Positions 9,011-18,930 of a stretch of DNA of 64,000 nt are shown here, one piece after another. Positions within the stretch are counted from its first letter, which is position 1; every line of letters starts with the position of its first letter. The position numbers were made by a program, and so were the translations under genes. This DNA comes from Melastoma dodecandrum (Eukaryota > Streptophyta > Magnoliopsida > Myrtales > Melastomataceae): contig JARUPY010000471.1 of assembly GCA_029817715.1 (NCBI GenBank), positions 3,658,001 to 3,722,000 on the forward strand, given 5' to 3'. The notes beneath the pieces were generated by a model. That model did no database searches. It saw only the letters and a program-made list of their open reading frames with translations, and was not told the DNA's origin.

Positions 9011-11308
9011 TTAGGAGTTAAGCGCTTCCCAAATCAATGGAGTCCTTCGTTTTAGGATTCCACGGTGAGCTTCCCAAATGGTCTCGCGGTAGGATTTAAG
9101 ATATTTACCATTGACCTTCAATGGATGTTTATCCCCTTCTCTGGTCATAAGTCGATATGTATTAGATGAGTATGTCTCGCACACTTCATATGGACCCTCC
9201 CAATTAGGAGACCACTTACCCAGGACTTGGTCCTTCGATTTAAGAGGTAGGACCATCTTCCATACTAAGTCGCCCACTTTGAAGCGCTTATGGACAACCT
9301 TTTTATTATAGTGCCTAGCAATTCTTTGCTTATGTACCTCGAGTCGGTCTATTACGTCGAGTCGCTTCTTTTCCAATTCTTCTAAAGCGAGGTACATTGC
9401 CTCGTCTTGCAAGTCAGGATGAGCTACCCTGAGCGACTTGTATCGAATCTCAATAGGTAGGACAGCATCTTGCCCATATACCAGCGAAAAAGGGGCTTCT
9501 CCTGTGCTGTCTCTCTTGGTGACTCTTAGAGCCCACAAGGTGTCTTGTAATAGTTTGTGCCATTCTCTTGGATTTGCACCAACCATTTTCTGAATGTTAT
9601 TCTTTATGAGCTTATTAGTAGCTTCAGCTTGTCCATTCGACTGGGGGTAATAAGGTGTCGAATTAGTGATTGAAAAGCTGAACTCAGCAGCGAATTCACG
9701 CACCTTCTCATTATTGAAAACGGTGCCATTGTCTGCTACAATATTCTGGGGAATCCCAAATCTATAAATGATGGAAGATCTGAGGAAATCGATCACCTCT
9801 TTGTGGTCAATTTGCTTATATACTTGAGCCTCGACCCACTTGGTAAAGTAGTCAGTAGCGACTAGGATGTAGGCATCGCCTTTACTCGAGTGTGGGTGAA
9901 TCTCCCCGATTATATCCAGGGCCCAAGTCCTAAATGGCCAAGGCTTAATGACTGAGATTAAGTCGGACGCTGGAGCTCTCGTCGCAGGACCATGCCTTTG
10001 GCACTCTTGACATCCTCTAGCCATTTCTATGCAATTTTTTAGCATTGTTGGCCAGTAAAATCCATGTCTTTTAATGACCCAAGACATCTTAATGCCTGAT
10101 TGATGGGATCCACATAAACCTTGATGAGTTTCTAACATTATGGGAGTCGCCTCGTCTAAGTCGACACATCTTAGCAGTACTCCTTCCTTGGTTTTCCTGT
10201 AGAGTACTCCATCTATGAGGGTATAAGACAAAGCCTGAGTCTTAATTCTTTGGCTTGCCTTTTGAGCTGGGTCCATCAGGAAGTCAATGATGGTCTTTCT
10301 CCAATCTTTATCTCTTGCCAGTATGTCCAATGCGAACAAATCGCTTTGTGGGACTAAATGAGAAGCTATTTTGGGGATACAATCGTTTCTTCCTCTAGCC
10401 TTGTATCCCGAAGCTTTTTGGGCCAAGTCGTTGGCGATGGTGTTTTCCTCCCGGCCTACAAAGAAGAAAGTAATTGCTTCGAACCGCTCGACTAGCCTTC
10501 GAGCGACTCGATGATAGGGTGCGAGTTTCTCTTGACATAGAGAGTCGCCATTCATCTGGTTAATAATCAGTTGAGAGTCCCCCATTACTTTGGCTTTCCT
10601 GGCTCCCAAGGCTAATAATTCCTTCAAGAGCGTGATCAACGCTTCATATTCAGTCGCATTGTTTGTATGAGTAGCCGACAAACGATATGCTAGGCGAACG
10701 TCCTTTCCTAGTGGCGAAAGTATGTGGAGGCCTATGCCTACGCCGGATTTCGCCGAAGATCCATCAAACCAAGCTTGCCAGACATCCTCAAGGGATTCCT
10801 CTTGATCGATTGATGTAGATGGATCGTGGTTCACTAAGAAGTCGGCTAAGGCCTGCCCTTTCACCGACTGTTGAGGTTTGAAACGTAGATCGTATGCGGA
10901 TAGGACCAAACTCCATTTACTAATTCTTTCGGTCAATAGGGGACTTTCGAAAAAGTATTTTATGATTGGAGACTTGGCAATAACATGAACCTCTTGGGAT
11001 CCGATATAATGTCTCAGCTTCTTAACAGCATAGAAGACTGATAGGCACAACTTCTCCTTAATTGTATAGCGCTTTTCTGTAGAGGTGAGCTGCCTTGACA
11101 AGTAATAAACTGCTCTTTCTACCTTGTCGTCTGTCTCTTGGGCTAACATGGCTCCAATGACTGCCTCAGTCGCCGCTACATAAAGTAGGTAAGGTTTGTC
11201 TATTCGAGGAGGAGCGAGCACAGGTGGTTTCATTAAATACTCCTTTAGTCCCTCGAATGCCCTTTGGTGTTCTTCTCTCCATACGAAATTCCCTTTTGCT
11301 TTTAGCAC
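9011..11308 (-). CDS. Tat pol, C-terminal part: RNase H, second RNase H, integrase
   Basis: 765 codons open from 11308 (the first codon is GTG; the true frame continues from RT across a TAG at 11312-11314). Order: RT-linked RNase H, partly degenerate (YLLYVAATEAVIGAMLAQE); a second RNase H with WFDGSSAKSGVGIGL and NNATEYEAL around residues 180-225; an HHCC zinc finger (HQGLCGSHQSG..CQECQRH); then the integrase core with ALDIIGEI, VADNGTVF and QAEATNKLI as the D,D-35-E triad; and a C-terminal GDLVWKMVLPL segment. It inserts the DNA copy into the genome. Its stop lies 137 bases from the stop of the convergent PMD gene. Confidence 0.92.
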   Translation of the reverse strand: MLKAKGNFVWREEHQRAFEGLKEYLMKPPVLAPPRIDKPYLLYVAATEAVIGAMLAQETDDKVERAVYYLSRQLTSTEKRYTIKEKLCLSVFYAVKKLRHYIGSQEVHVIAKSPIIKYFFESPLLTERISKWSLVLSAYDLRFKPQQSVKGQALADFLVNHDPSTSIDQEESLEDVWQAWFDGSSAKSGVGIGLHILSPLGKDVRLAYRLSATHTNNATEYEALITLLKELLALGARKAKVMGDSQLIINQMNGDSLCQEKLAPYHRVARRLVERFEAITFFFVGREENTIANDLAQKASGYKARGRNDCIPKIASHLVPQSDLFALDILARDKDWRKTIIDFLMDPAQKASQRIKTQALSYTLIDGVLYRKTKEGVLLRCVDLDEATPIMLETHQGLCGSHQSGIKMSWVIKRHGFYWPTMLKNCIEMARGCQECQRHGPATRAPASDLISVIKPWPFRTWALDIIGEIHPHSSKGDAYILVATDYFTKWVEAQVYKQIDHKEVIDFLRSSIIYRFGIPQNIVADNGTVFNNEKVREFAAEFSFSITNSTPYYPQSNGQAEATNKLIKNNIQKMVGANPREWHKLLQDTLWALRVTKRDSTGEAPFSLVYGQDAVLPIEIRYKSLRVAHPDLQDEAMYLALEELEKKRLDVIDRLEVHKQRIARHYNKKVVHKRFKVGDLVWKMVLPLKSKDQVLGKWSPNWEGPYEVCETYSSNTYRLMTREGDKHPLKVNGKYLKSYRETIWEAHRGILKRRTPLIWEALNS

Positions 11309-11311
11309 AGT

Positions 11312-12580
11312 CTAGAAGATTTCTGTTCGACCTGCTATATTGCCAATGAATCGTCTAAGATAGTTGACCCGTCCCAAAAAAGCTTGCAATTGCTTCTTGT
11401 CACTCGGAGGGTTCAATTTTCGAATAGCGTTTACTTTGTTTTGGTCTACTTCTATGCCGCGTCGATGAACTAAGAACCCTAGGAAATGTCCTGCTCTGAC
11501 TCCGAAGGCACATTTGAGAGGGTTTAGTTTGAGCTGATGCTTTCTCATTTGAATGAAAGCATTTCTAAGGTCATTAACATGTGACTTCTCATCTTGCGAC
11601 TTGACCACTATATCGTCTATGTATACTTCGACTGTTTTGTTAATCGAGGCATCAAATATAGCGTTCATGGCTCGTTGGTAGGTTGCCCCAGCGTTTTTGA
11701 GTCCGAATGGCATGACTACCCATTCGAAAATGCCTAAGGGACACCTGAACGCAGTTTTATGGATATCCTCCTCAGCTAGGAAGATTTGGTTATATCCTGA
11801 GAAACCATCCATGAAGGACATAATTTGGTGCCCTGCAGTCTTGTCGACTAAGTCGTCTGCAATAGGCATGGGGTACTCATCCTTTGGAGTGGCACGATTC
11901 AAGTCTCTGAAGTCGATGCAAACTCTAATCTTACCATTCTTCTTAATGACAGGAACTATACTGGATATCCATTCGGTGTACCTCGATGTCCTTATATATC
12001 CAGCTTTAAAGAGCTTCTTGACTTCCTCGAATACTACTTGTGTGACTTCATGAGTCATTCTCCTCGGCGCCTGTTGGACTGGTTTAAATCCCGTTTTGAT
12101 TGGTAACTTGTGTTCCACAAGTCGGCGATCTAGGCCAGGCATCTCAGTGTAATCCCAAGCGAAACAGTCTTTAAACTCTTCTAGAGTAGCTTTGATAGAA
12201 TTGAAAAGTTCTTTATTCATTGAGGAACTGATGAAAACAATTCGAGGGCTTGATGCCTCGCCTAAATTGACGCCTACGAGTGAGTCACATGGCATCATCA
12301 GTGACTCACGACTCTGGACACCACCTAAATCGGTGTCAACGTTATTACATGACCTAGCTTCGAGATTGATGTTGCCTATTTGGCATCCTACTTTCCTAGA
12401 CATCCTAACATGCTTCTGAAGTCGCTGTAGGATATCAGCGACTGCATGACCTTTCTCCTCACTGTCCATACATCCCTTCGTGTAGGAGTCTATCGGGCTC
12501 CAACTCCGTCGCAGTGCTCTCTTGGCTCTTAGGCGCTTCTCCCTTGTTGCCGCTTGGGCTGTTGTTCGTCTCGCCTCCAT
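11312..12580 (-). CDS. Tat pol, reverse transcriptase
   Basis: The frame of 422 codons carries the complete RT palm: RMTHEVTQVVFEEVKKL, WISSIVPVIKKNGKIRVCID, MPFGLKNAGATYQRAMN and the catalytic EVYIDDIVVKS. The first roughly 40 codons overlap the end of the protease frame in another phase and are probably not translated. It ends at TAG (11312-11314) between RT and RNase H, where the family normally reads on, so this stop is probably a disabling mutation. Confidence 0.9.
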   Translation of the reverse strand: MEARRTTAQAATREKRLRAKRALRRSWSPIDSYTKGCMDSEEKGHAVADILQRLQKHVRMSRKVGCQIGNINLEARSCNNVDTDLGGVQSRESLMMPCDSLVGVNLGEASSPRIVFISSSMNKELFNSIKATLEEFKDCFAWDYTEMPGLDRRLVEHKLPIKTGFKPVQQAPRRMTHEVTQVVFEEVKKLFKAGYIRTSRYTEWISSIVPVIKKNGKIRVCIDFRDLNRATPKDEYPMPIADDLVDKTAGHQIMSFMDGFSGYNQIFLAEEDIHKTAFRCPLGIFEWVVMPFGLKNAGATYQRAMNAIFDASINKTVEVYIDDIVVKSQDEKSHVNDLRNAFIQMRKHQLKLNPLKCAFGVRAGHFLGFLVHRRGIEVDQNKVNAIRKLNPPSDKKQLQAFLGRVNYLRRFIGNIAGRTEIF

Positions 12581-14036
12581 CCTTGGTCGTGACTACCTCC
12601 TGCAGGACCTCGTCTATGTCTTTGTCTGTGAAGTCGGGCCCCCATCCTGTTGGCACAATCGGTCCTTCGTCAGGCTTGGGGTGAGAGGTGCCATAGCTTA
12701 CGATGAAGTCGAACTTCCCAGAAGGTTCACCTAAGGGTCCGACTGTGGGGTCTCCCAGCTTGTAGCGCTGGTCCAGAGTAAGGTCCTTGATTGTCTTACA
12801 CGTCTCTGCATGCAAAATACCCTTGTCACAACAGGAGTATTCATCAGCCTTAACGATTTCTATTTCGGAGTCAAGCCATAAGATTAACTCCCTATGCAAA
12901 GTAGATGGAATCGCGGCAGCCTTATGAAGCCAATCGCGTCCTAAAAGCGCATTAAATGAAGGAGCTATATCGATTACAAAGAAAGCAGTTTCCTGCTCGT
13001 GTCTCCCGACGCCTAGGCGCACGGAGCATATGCCCAGGCACTTGGATTTTCTCCCATTAAAGCCACTTACAGCTACGTCGGTTCGCACCAACTCGCTAGG
13101 CTTGTACCCAAGTAATCTAAACTTGGCAAGGGGAAGAACATTGACAGTGGCGCCATTGTCTATTAAGACTCGGTCCACTAAGACACCATCAAAGGTGGCT
13201 GAGATGTACAGCGAATGCATATGCTGTTTCATGCGATCTGATGGTTTCCTCAACCAGTGCAGAGGGAAGCCAGAAGGAAATGTAATGACTTTAGAGTCGA
13301 GAGTTTTACCTTCCGGTGCCTCCGACTTGTTGTTGCAGGCGAACTCCGCAGGGAGGGTAAGAGCGTTACAGCTCACGAGGGGCCCTTGCTCTGCGTTGAA
13401 GTCGCAGGGCTTATCTCCTCGTAGAGGAGTGTAGTCGAAGCTCGAGCCTGGGTCTTCCGAGTAGTCAGTAGACTCGACCCGCTCGGGCTCTGCGACTTGT
13501 TTCCCTGTGGCGTGGTTCCCGCCAAAGGGTGGCATCACAGGGGTCATTCTTGGCTTCTTCTGGGCGTGACTTAGACGCCTTTCTTTTCTCTTTTGAGCCC
13601 TCACGGGAAGCGTAACCTTCCTTTCCGCCTTCTGCCATTGAGACGAAGGGTTAAGCGCTTTGACAAACCTTGGTTTCTTAGAACCAAAAGGAAGTCGACT
13701 TACCTCCACAAACCTTCCGTCGGCTGGGTCATATCCTACCTGCACAGGGTTATCTGCTGGCCTATTCGAAGAGGGCTTGTTAGGGTTCGAATTACCTGAG
13801 CCCTCAGGACGGACTGCCTTCACCAGCATCTCCCCTTTTGCGGATAAGTCGACGAGCCGCAAGAAGTAGTTAACGCAGCATGCTGTGCAGAGCTGGGTGA
13901 TGAGTATGCGGTTGTGAGCGATCAGCTTGCACTTTTGGCACAACAGCTTTTCGTCCAGGAATTGGGCAATGGGTGGCCCCCTCCGCAGTTCCTGAGGATC
14001 AACTGTCTGCGACGCATAGCGGGGCCTGCGATTCAC
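12459..14036 (-). CDS. Tat protease region
   Basis: 525 codons in a frame different from gag and RT; the first codon is GTG, so this is an open segment and not a separate gene. It holds the aspartic protease core VDRVLIDNGATVNVLP near residue 290 and FNALLGRDWLH some 70 residues later; DNGA instead of DSGA is common in this lineage. The tail is acidic and Ser/Pro-rich. It overlaps the RT frame by 122 bp, so either a programmed frameshift or an indel joins the two. Confidence 0.85.
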   Translation of the reverse strand: MNRRPRYASQTVDPQELRRGPPIAQFLDEKLLCQKCKLIAHNRILITQLCTACCVNYFLRLVDLSAKGEMLVKAVRPEGSGNSNPNKPSSNRPADNPVQVGYDPADGRFVEVSRLPFGSKKPRFVKALNPSSQWQKAERKVTLPVRAQKRKERRLSHAQKKPRMTPVMPPFGGNHATGKQVAEPERVESTDYSEDPGSSFDYTPLRGDKPCDFNAEQGPLVSCNALTLPAEFACNNKSEAPEGKTLDSKVITFPSGFPLHWLRKPSDRMKQHMHSLYISATFDGVLVDRVLIDNGATVNVLPLAKFRLLGYKPSELVRTDVAVSGFNGRKSKCLGICSVRLGVGRHEQETAFFVIDIAPSFNALLGRDWLHKAAAIPSTLHRELILWLDSEIEIVKADEYSCCDKGILHAETCKTIKDLTLDQRYKLGDPTVGPLGEPSGKFDFIVSYGTSHPKPDEGPIVPTGWGPDFTDKDIDEVLQEVVTTKDGGETNNSPSGNKGEAPKSQESTATELEPDRLLHEGMYGQ

Positions 14037-14143
14037 GGCCTGCTGAGGTTGGTCCGCTTCCTTATGCTCCTCTACCGGTCTAATCTCCTTGACAGGGGTA
14101 GTTCTAGTGTACCCCTGTTTGATGACCCTTTGGCCAGACGAAT

Positions 14144-16075
14144 CTATGAACTCCAGTCGCCGTGCCGGGCGTTCTGTTCCCCGGGCGACTGCCTCTCCAT
14201 TCCCCTTGCGACTTCTAAGAGATTAACCTCAGCATCAAATATGTCAAACGTATGAATGGCGACTTCATCCCCGAATGGATTATTATCCACCACGGCGACT
14301 TCGTCGACTTCGGGAAAACGGAGCTCTTTAGACTCTATTAAATCCTGGATGATATTTCTAAAGGATAAACAGTCCTTGGTAGCATGGGTGAAGGACTCAT
14401 GCCACTTGCAGTAATTCCTATTCTTTTCCCTCTCTGTCTGAGGGACTCGATGGCCGGGCTTAAGCCTAATCCTTTTCCTTTGATAAAGCCAGTCGAATAT
14501 AGCGTCGACTTTATCCGTGTCGAAAGAATATTTTCTTTCCTCGGCATTCTTTTGGGATGCCTTAGCTTTGGAATTCTTCTTAGTCAGGGGATCGCATATA
14601 GTCGACTCCCCCTTGACAAATTCCGCCACGTCGACTTGGTAGGCTCGAGTCAGCTGGGCTTCCTCTGTAAGGAGCTGATAATACTCAGTAGCCCTCCTTG
14701 CTAAGTCATACAGGTCAGCAAAGCGCTCGCCCTGCAGCTTTTTCCGGAACGGGATAGTCAACGCATTTAATACGAGAAGTAACTGATCCTTCTCCGGTAT
14801 GGGGGGTCTACACCGTAGTAGGGCCTTCCTAAGTTTCATTAGAAACTGCCCTGGGTGATCTCCGTTAGCCTGCTTAAGGAGCATTACCTCAAACATCGAC
14901 ATGGGGGTGTCCAGTCGAGCAAAGGTCTTAACGAACATAGACTGCATCTGAGTCCATGAGGCTACTGACCCTGGCGGCAAACTCGCATACCACGTAAAGG
15001 CATCTCCCGTTAACGAGTTAGGGAAGAGCTTCAGTTTCCAAAAGTCGTTCCCAGCCGCCTCACAAAGTTGGTGAGTGAAGCGAGCGACATGCTCGAGTGG
15101 GGTCATTTCATCTTCACCCGAAAAACGAGTAAAGTCGGGCACCTTATAACCTCTAGGTAGAGGGAAATCCCTGTCGACATATGCAGGATAGGGAGACCTG
15201 TACAAACAGGCATCGTCTCGCCGAGCTATTCCGGGGACGACTTGCTCTATAACCTGAGTTATGGCCTCCCTCAAGTCTGGGGGTACACCGACTACTGGGG
15301 CCAGCGCTGGAGGTCGAGTCGACCTTATCGGGCTGTACGGAGATCTTTCCCCCATTGCCTGATTCGCTGGATCCCTCATGTAGAAAGAAGGCTCCTCCCG
15401 AAAGTTTCCACCTCGGGATCCAAGCTCATAGGGGTCTCCAGTCGCGTCGATTACAGGTTCTTTTCCAGGGCGACGAGACGGAATAAAATCCTCCCCTCGA
15501 TCTGTTTCCTCTTGAAAGTCCTCTGCCTCATTCCAATACGTATTCGTTGGTCGATTACGTGAAGAAGAGGGTCGACCAGGGGGAACCAGATTCCCGGGTT
15601 CGAAAAGAGCATTTGTCCTTATCTCAGATTGCTCAAAAGTCACGTTACGTGGCCCTTGAGCAGTCCGTCGAGCGTCTGTCATGAACGTAGACTCTTTAAA
15701 GGGGGTTTCTCTCATATGAAGTCTTACTCTTTCCTCGTTTCTCGGGCCAGAAAGACGCCCTATTAGAGTTTGGACATCCATTAGAATACCCTTCATATCA
15801 GTCAACTCCTGACGCACATCCCCCAGTTCCTTGTGGAACTCCAGTCTTGAAATAAATTCGGACGGTGTATGTGAATCAAAGGTGGACTGGTTTGTAGCTG
15901 CCTGGCCTCCTAGGCCCGGCGCTGGCAAGTCCATTCCCGGAGGAAGTTCTGACTGGTTTGTAGCTGCCTGGCCTTCTAGGGCCGGCGCTGGCAAGTCCAT
16001 TCCCGGAGGAAGTTCTGACTGGTTTTCCCCATCTAAGGGATTGTGAGACTCACGGCTTCGAGTATTTCTTGGCAT
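14144..16075 (-). CDS. Tat gag
   Basis: 643 codons from ATG at 16075, 26 bases inside the primer-binding site. It includes a retrotransposon gag domain around residues 330-440 (SLTGDAFTWYASLPPGSVAS; MQSMFVKTFARLD) and a C-terminal zinc-binding C/H pattern (NYCKWHESFTHATKDC). Residues 18-61 are two tandem 22-residue copies (starting NQSELPPGMDLPAP), a 66-bp duplication at 15893-16024. It assembles the virus-like particle. The frame is intact to its stop. Confidence 0.9.
   Translation of the reverse strand: MPRNTRSRESHNPLDGENQSELPPGMDLPAPALEGQAATNQSELPPGMDLPAPGLGGQAATNQSTFDSHTPSEFISRLEFHKELGDVRQELTDMKGILMDVQTLIGRLSGPRNEERVRLHMRETPFKESTFMTDARRTAQGPRNVTFEQSEIRTNALFEPGNLVPPGRPSSSRNRPTNTYWNEAEDFQEETDRGEDFIPSRRPGKEPVIDATGDPYELGSRGGNFREEPSFYMRDPANQAMGERSPYSPIRSTRPPALAPVVGVPPDLREAITQVIEQVVPGIARRDDACLYRSPYPAYVDRDFPLPRGYKVPDFTRFSGEDEMTPLEHVARFTHQLCEAAGNDFWKLKLFPNSLTGDAFTWYASLPPGSVASWTQMQSMFVKTFARLDTPMSMFEVMLLKQANGDHPGQFLMKLRKALLRCRPPIPEKDQLLLVLNALTIPFRKKLQGERFADLYDLARRATEYYQLLTEEAQLTRAYQVDVAEFVKGESTICDPLTKKNSKAKASQKNAEERKYSFDTDKVDAIFDWLYQRKRIRLKPGHRVPQTEREKNRNYCKWHESFTHATKDCLSFRNIIQDLIESKELRFPEVDEVAVVDNNPFGDEVAIHTFDIFDAEVNLLEVARGMERQSPGEQNARHGDWSS
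15893..16024. repeat. 66-bp tandem duplication inside Tat gag
   Basis: Two units differing at only a few bases keep the gag frame open, giving two 22-residue repeats in the N-terminus. Probably a slippage product in this element or its recent ancestor. Confidence 0.85.
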
Positions 16076-16100
16076 TTGATACTAAGATTTTTTTTACTAC

Positions 16101-16117
16101 TCCCACTGTGGTCGCCA
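16101..16117 (-). other. Tat primer-binding site
   Basis: Minus strand reads TGGCGACCACAGTGGGA six bases from the 5' LTR edge at 16124. The leading TGG pairs with a tRNA CCA end. I do not assign the tRNA. Confidence 0.75.
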
Positions 16118-16123
16118 AAAACG

Positions 16124-17220
16124 TGTTCGCGCACGGAACGGATCACGTCGGAAATATTTGGCAATGGACTCACAGTAGTTGTATTGTGGTCGCCAGTAAG
16201 AAGATGCACTAACTTTATACAGAAATAATGCAAGTCTTACAATCTTTAGAGAATTAAAAGAAAAGGGCTTACAGCCATTAAAAGGGAAAAAGGGAAACGG
16301 TGGTGACGATGTGGGATCTTGTAGCGGCGGAGAACAGGTGACGAAGGCCTTGGAAGCTCGCTCCGTCGGTGGTAGTCGCTGGCGGGGATCTGTGACGAAG
16401 GCCCTACGAGCTCACTCCGTCGGTGGTGTCGCTGGCGGAAGATTGACGGCAAAGGCCCTACGAGCTCACTCTGTCGGTGGAAGGGTAGTTGACCTATAAA
16501 CCGGGTCAGGGCATCTAATTCCTAAGGTTGACGAACAAACTTCAGAGTTTTTGGCTGTGTGTATTCGTGTCTTGTCTTTGGAAACTCCTTTGCTATTTAT
16601 AGAGAGCTCGTACGTGTCTAACACGTAACGAGTGGATCTTGTTACAGATCGTGTCATAGATCGTGATCTCTAGTATCGTGGGAGTGTCCCAACAACTTCC
16701 CATGAGGTACGGGATCACGTTCCTGAAGATTAGAATCGGTTACGATTCTCAACAATCGTGATTTTAGGAATAAATAAATCTATTCCCATCTCGTCGACTT
16801 GCTTTGTTTGTACGGGCTTTGGCTGCTGTAGTTGCCTTTGTTCAGGATAAGGTCGACTTGACCCTATGAGTAGACCTAGCTACTATTGGGTCCTATTGGT
16901 AGTCATATCTTAGTGGTGAGTTGACCTAGTCGACTCTATACATGAGTCGTCTTTAGTAACTCCATTGTGGGTCGACTTCATCATGAGTTAACCCAACCGA
17001 CCTCGTCATGAGTCGACCTGGGTGACTTTGTCTTGAGTTAACCCAGTCGACTTCGTCATGAGTTAACCCAGTCGACTTCACTATGAGTCGACCTGGGCGA
17101 CATCGTTCTGAGTTAGCCCAGTCGACTTTGTCATGAGTCGGCCTGGGCGACTTCATTCTTAGGCAGTGTGATGATTCCTGGGCTCTAAGCCCAGGCCCAA
17201 AATTATTTACTATGTCAACA
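16124..17220 (-). repeat. Tat element 5' LTR
   Basis: 1097 bp, same boundaries as the 3' LTR. It carries the presumed promoter of the gag-pol transcript, with a TATTTATAGAG box near 16593 read on the appropriate strand, and both minisatellites. Confidence 0.96.
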
Positions 17221-17225
17221 AGTGG
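17221..17225. repeat. Tat element target-site duplication, right
   Basis: AGTGG, identical to 4357-4361. Confidence 0.93.
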
Positions 17226-18358
17226 CAACTAAGAAAGTGACTTAAGTGATGTAATCATGATGTCTTGAGGTGCTTCTAATTGATATTGACCAAGCACGAG
17301 GCCATAACGGAAGTACGAGGTGTCGTTGAAGCACAACATGGCGTGATGCATGGTTTGAACGGGGGAAGGAACGTGAGACTTCCTTATCTGATAGGAAACC
17401 TCCCTAATGATGAAAGAATGGTGGCTTAAGGGGAATGGTGGAGAAGGGAGGTGGAAGAGAGATTATAAAGGAAAAACTCACCTAATCCCTTCATATCTTC
17501 CCCAATATTTCTCCCAATGAAAACGGCACGAGAGGGAGTCGATCCCAGGTAGAAAGAGAGAGAGAATTGAGAGAAGAATAAGGGGAAGGACCGAGAGGCA
17601 GAAAGGGGAGGGGCCGAAGCGAATCTTGCTGTAACACTTTGGATGTGTGGAATGTTAAGGACGATCAGGACGTCAAGGAACCTCCTTTACAAAGGAGGCT
17701 AAGGGAGAGCTAATGGTGGAATGATGGGCTAGGGAAAAGTTAAAAGGAGCACGCTTACTCTTTCGTCGTCCCTCGTTTTTGGTGTTTTGATGAATTGGAA
17801 GGTTATATTGTGATTCGTGTGGCTTGTTTGGTTTATTGAGTGGTTGTGATTTTAAGTATATTGTGTGAGGTGATTGTGACATAAAGGAAAGAAAGAGACA
17901 TTGATGATTTGATAAGCGCTATGAGAATATCACAAGTGTAAGGCACGATAGTGCCGTATGAATCGCATGCGTCTGCGCAATCCTTTGAGGGTTTGTGAAT
18001 TGTGTTTGAATGGCTACCTTGAGGTGGCTAGAGGCGTATAAGACCGCAAGGATAATGATAAATGAGGTGATATAATGATACCGACCTCCATGAGTGGGGA
18101 CTGAGACATCTGGGCGTGGGGAGTTCTCATTAGGTAATTAAGGACTCGGACAATGTTCATAATGAAGGTGACATGCGGATGAATATGAATGTGTGGGGGA
18201 TGATGTTGTTTTCGATTATGGTTACATTAGGTTTTAAAATGTAATGAACATTGTGCTGCCTAGTTTTTTACATTATAAGACTATTTTGGTGAACTAAATG
18301 AATAAATTTGGAGTACGTTACAACAAGACCATTGGTTTATTCATTTTGGCGTCTATAG
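17226..18358. repeat. Non-coding repeat remnant, LTR-like
   Basis: No open frame of note. It has LTR-like features (a TTATAAAGG box near 17463 and purine-rich leader sequence after it) and repeated ATGA/GTG-rich stretches, resembling a chromovirus LTR, but no second copy lies in the window to prove it. Probably the right part of the repeat whose left part is 4259-4356. Confidence 0.35.
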
Positions 18359-18359
18359 T

Positions 18360-18600
18360 TTTCGACTACAAGAAAAGCGACCGACAGCAACTGTCAAGTC
18401 TCAACCGGGCACTTATGTAGTAGGCCAGGAACATAATCACTGGCTAGATTAGTAGGAGACGGATAGATTGATAACAATAGGAAATAAAAATAGGTTGGAA
18501 GTAACCTTTTATCTTGGGAGAGAAGTTGAGCGTTGCACTAGCATCTAGAGAGGAGGAGGAGGATGAACATCATAATAACCCGTTAATAGGAAGAATGGAG
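18360..18600 (-). pseudogene. Receptor kinase exon 1 and intron 1 fragment
   Basis: 18360-18478 matches the intron 1 end next to exon 2 of copy C (33590-33700), and 18520-18595 matches exon 1 (34313-34390), including the tandem ATGATG start. The intervening intron is shortened by some 600 bp relative to copy C, and an in-frame TAG follows about ten codons after the start. It may be the 5' end of copy A. Confidence 0.8.
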
Positions 18601-18659
18601 TCAATAGTTTGAGTTAAAGCAAGATAAATAAGAAATCAAGATGTAAAATAAGTAAAAAA

Positions 18660-18726
18660 ATGGAATGTCGAGGGTATGGGGGATGGGATGGGACCCTCCA
18701 GTTCCTTGCAAGTCTGACAAGTCAAT
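18660..18726 (-). pseudogene. Receptor kinase LRR exon 9 fragment
   Basis: Short match to exon 9 of copies B and C (around [15 protein letters not shown]) with a deletion of several bases. It lies upstream of the exon 1 fragment on the minus strand, which is the wrong order, so the locus was rearranged. Confidence 0.7.
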
Positions 18727-18930
18727 CTTTAGAGTGATGTAAATACCCAAAACTGATATGTGGTTTTTGCGATGTAAATATAATCCAGGGGGGCACATCT
18801 CAACAGGCTACTGCTGTACATATGATTTATGTTGTCATGGATGACACGAAAGGACATGGTTATCCACCACAGTAACAAGACTAACTTCTGTCTGGAAGGT
18901 TTTGGTAAAAGATGTCGACTGCCAATACTC

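Larger units (their letters stand above)
4362..17220 (-). mobile_element. Complete Ty3/Gypsy LTR retrotransposon, Tat lineage, 12,859 bp
   Basis: Two 1097-bp LTRs (4362-5458 and 16124-17220), both TGTTCG..TCAACA, flanked by a perfect AGTGG duplication. On the minus strand it encodes gag (14144-16075), protease (12459-14036), RT (11312-12580), and RNase H plus integrase (9011-11308). Behind the usual RNase H there is a second RNase H-like domain with a FDGSS motif; that dual arrangement is diagnostic of Tat. By eye the LTRs differ at seven positions, so the insertion is young. On the plus strand, between integrase and the 3' LTR, lies a spliced plant-mobile-domain gene (5681-8874). An in-frame stop between RT and RNase H, and a frame change between protease and RT, suggest it is not autonomous as it stands. 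Confidence 0.96.
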
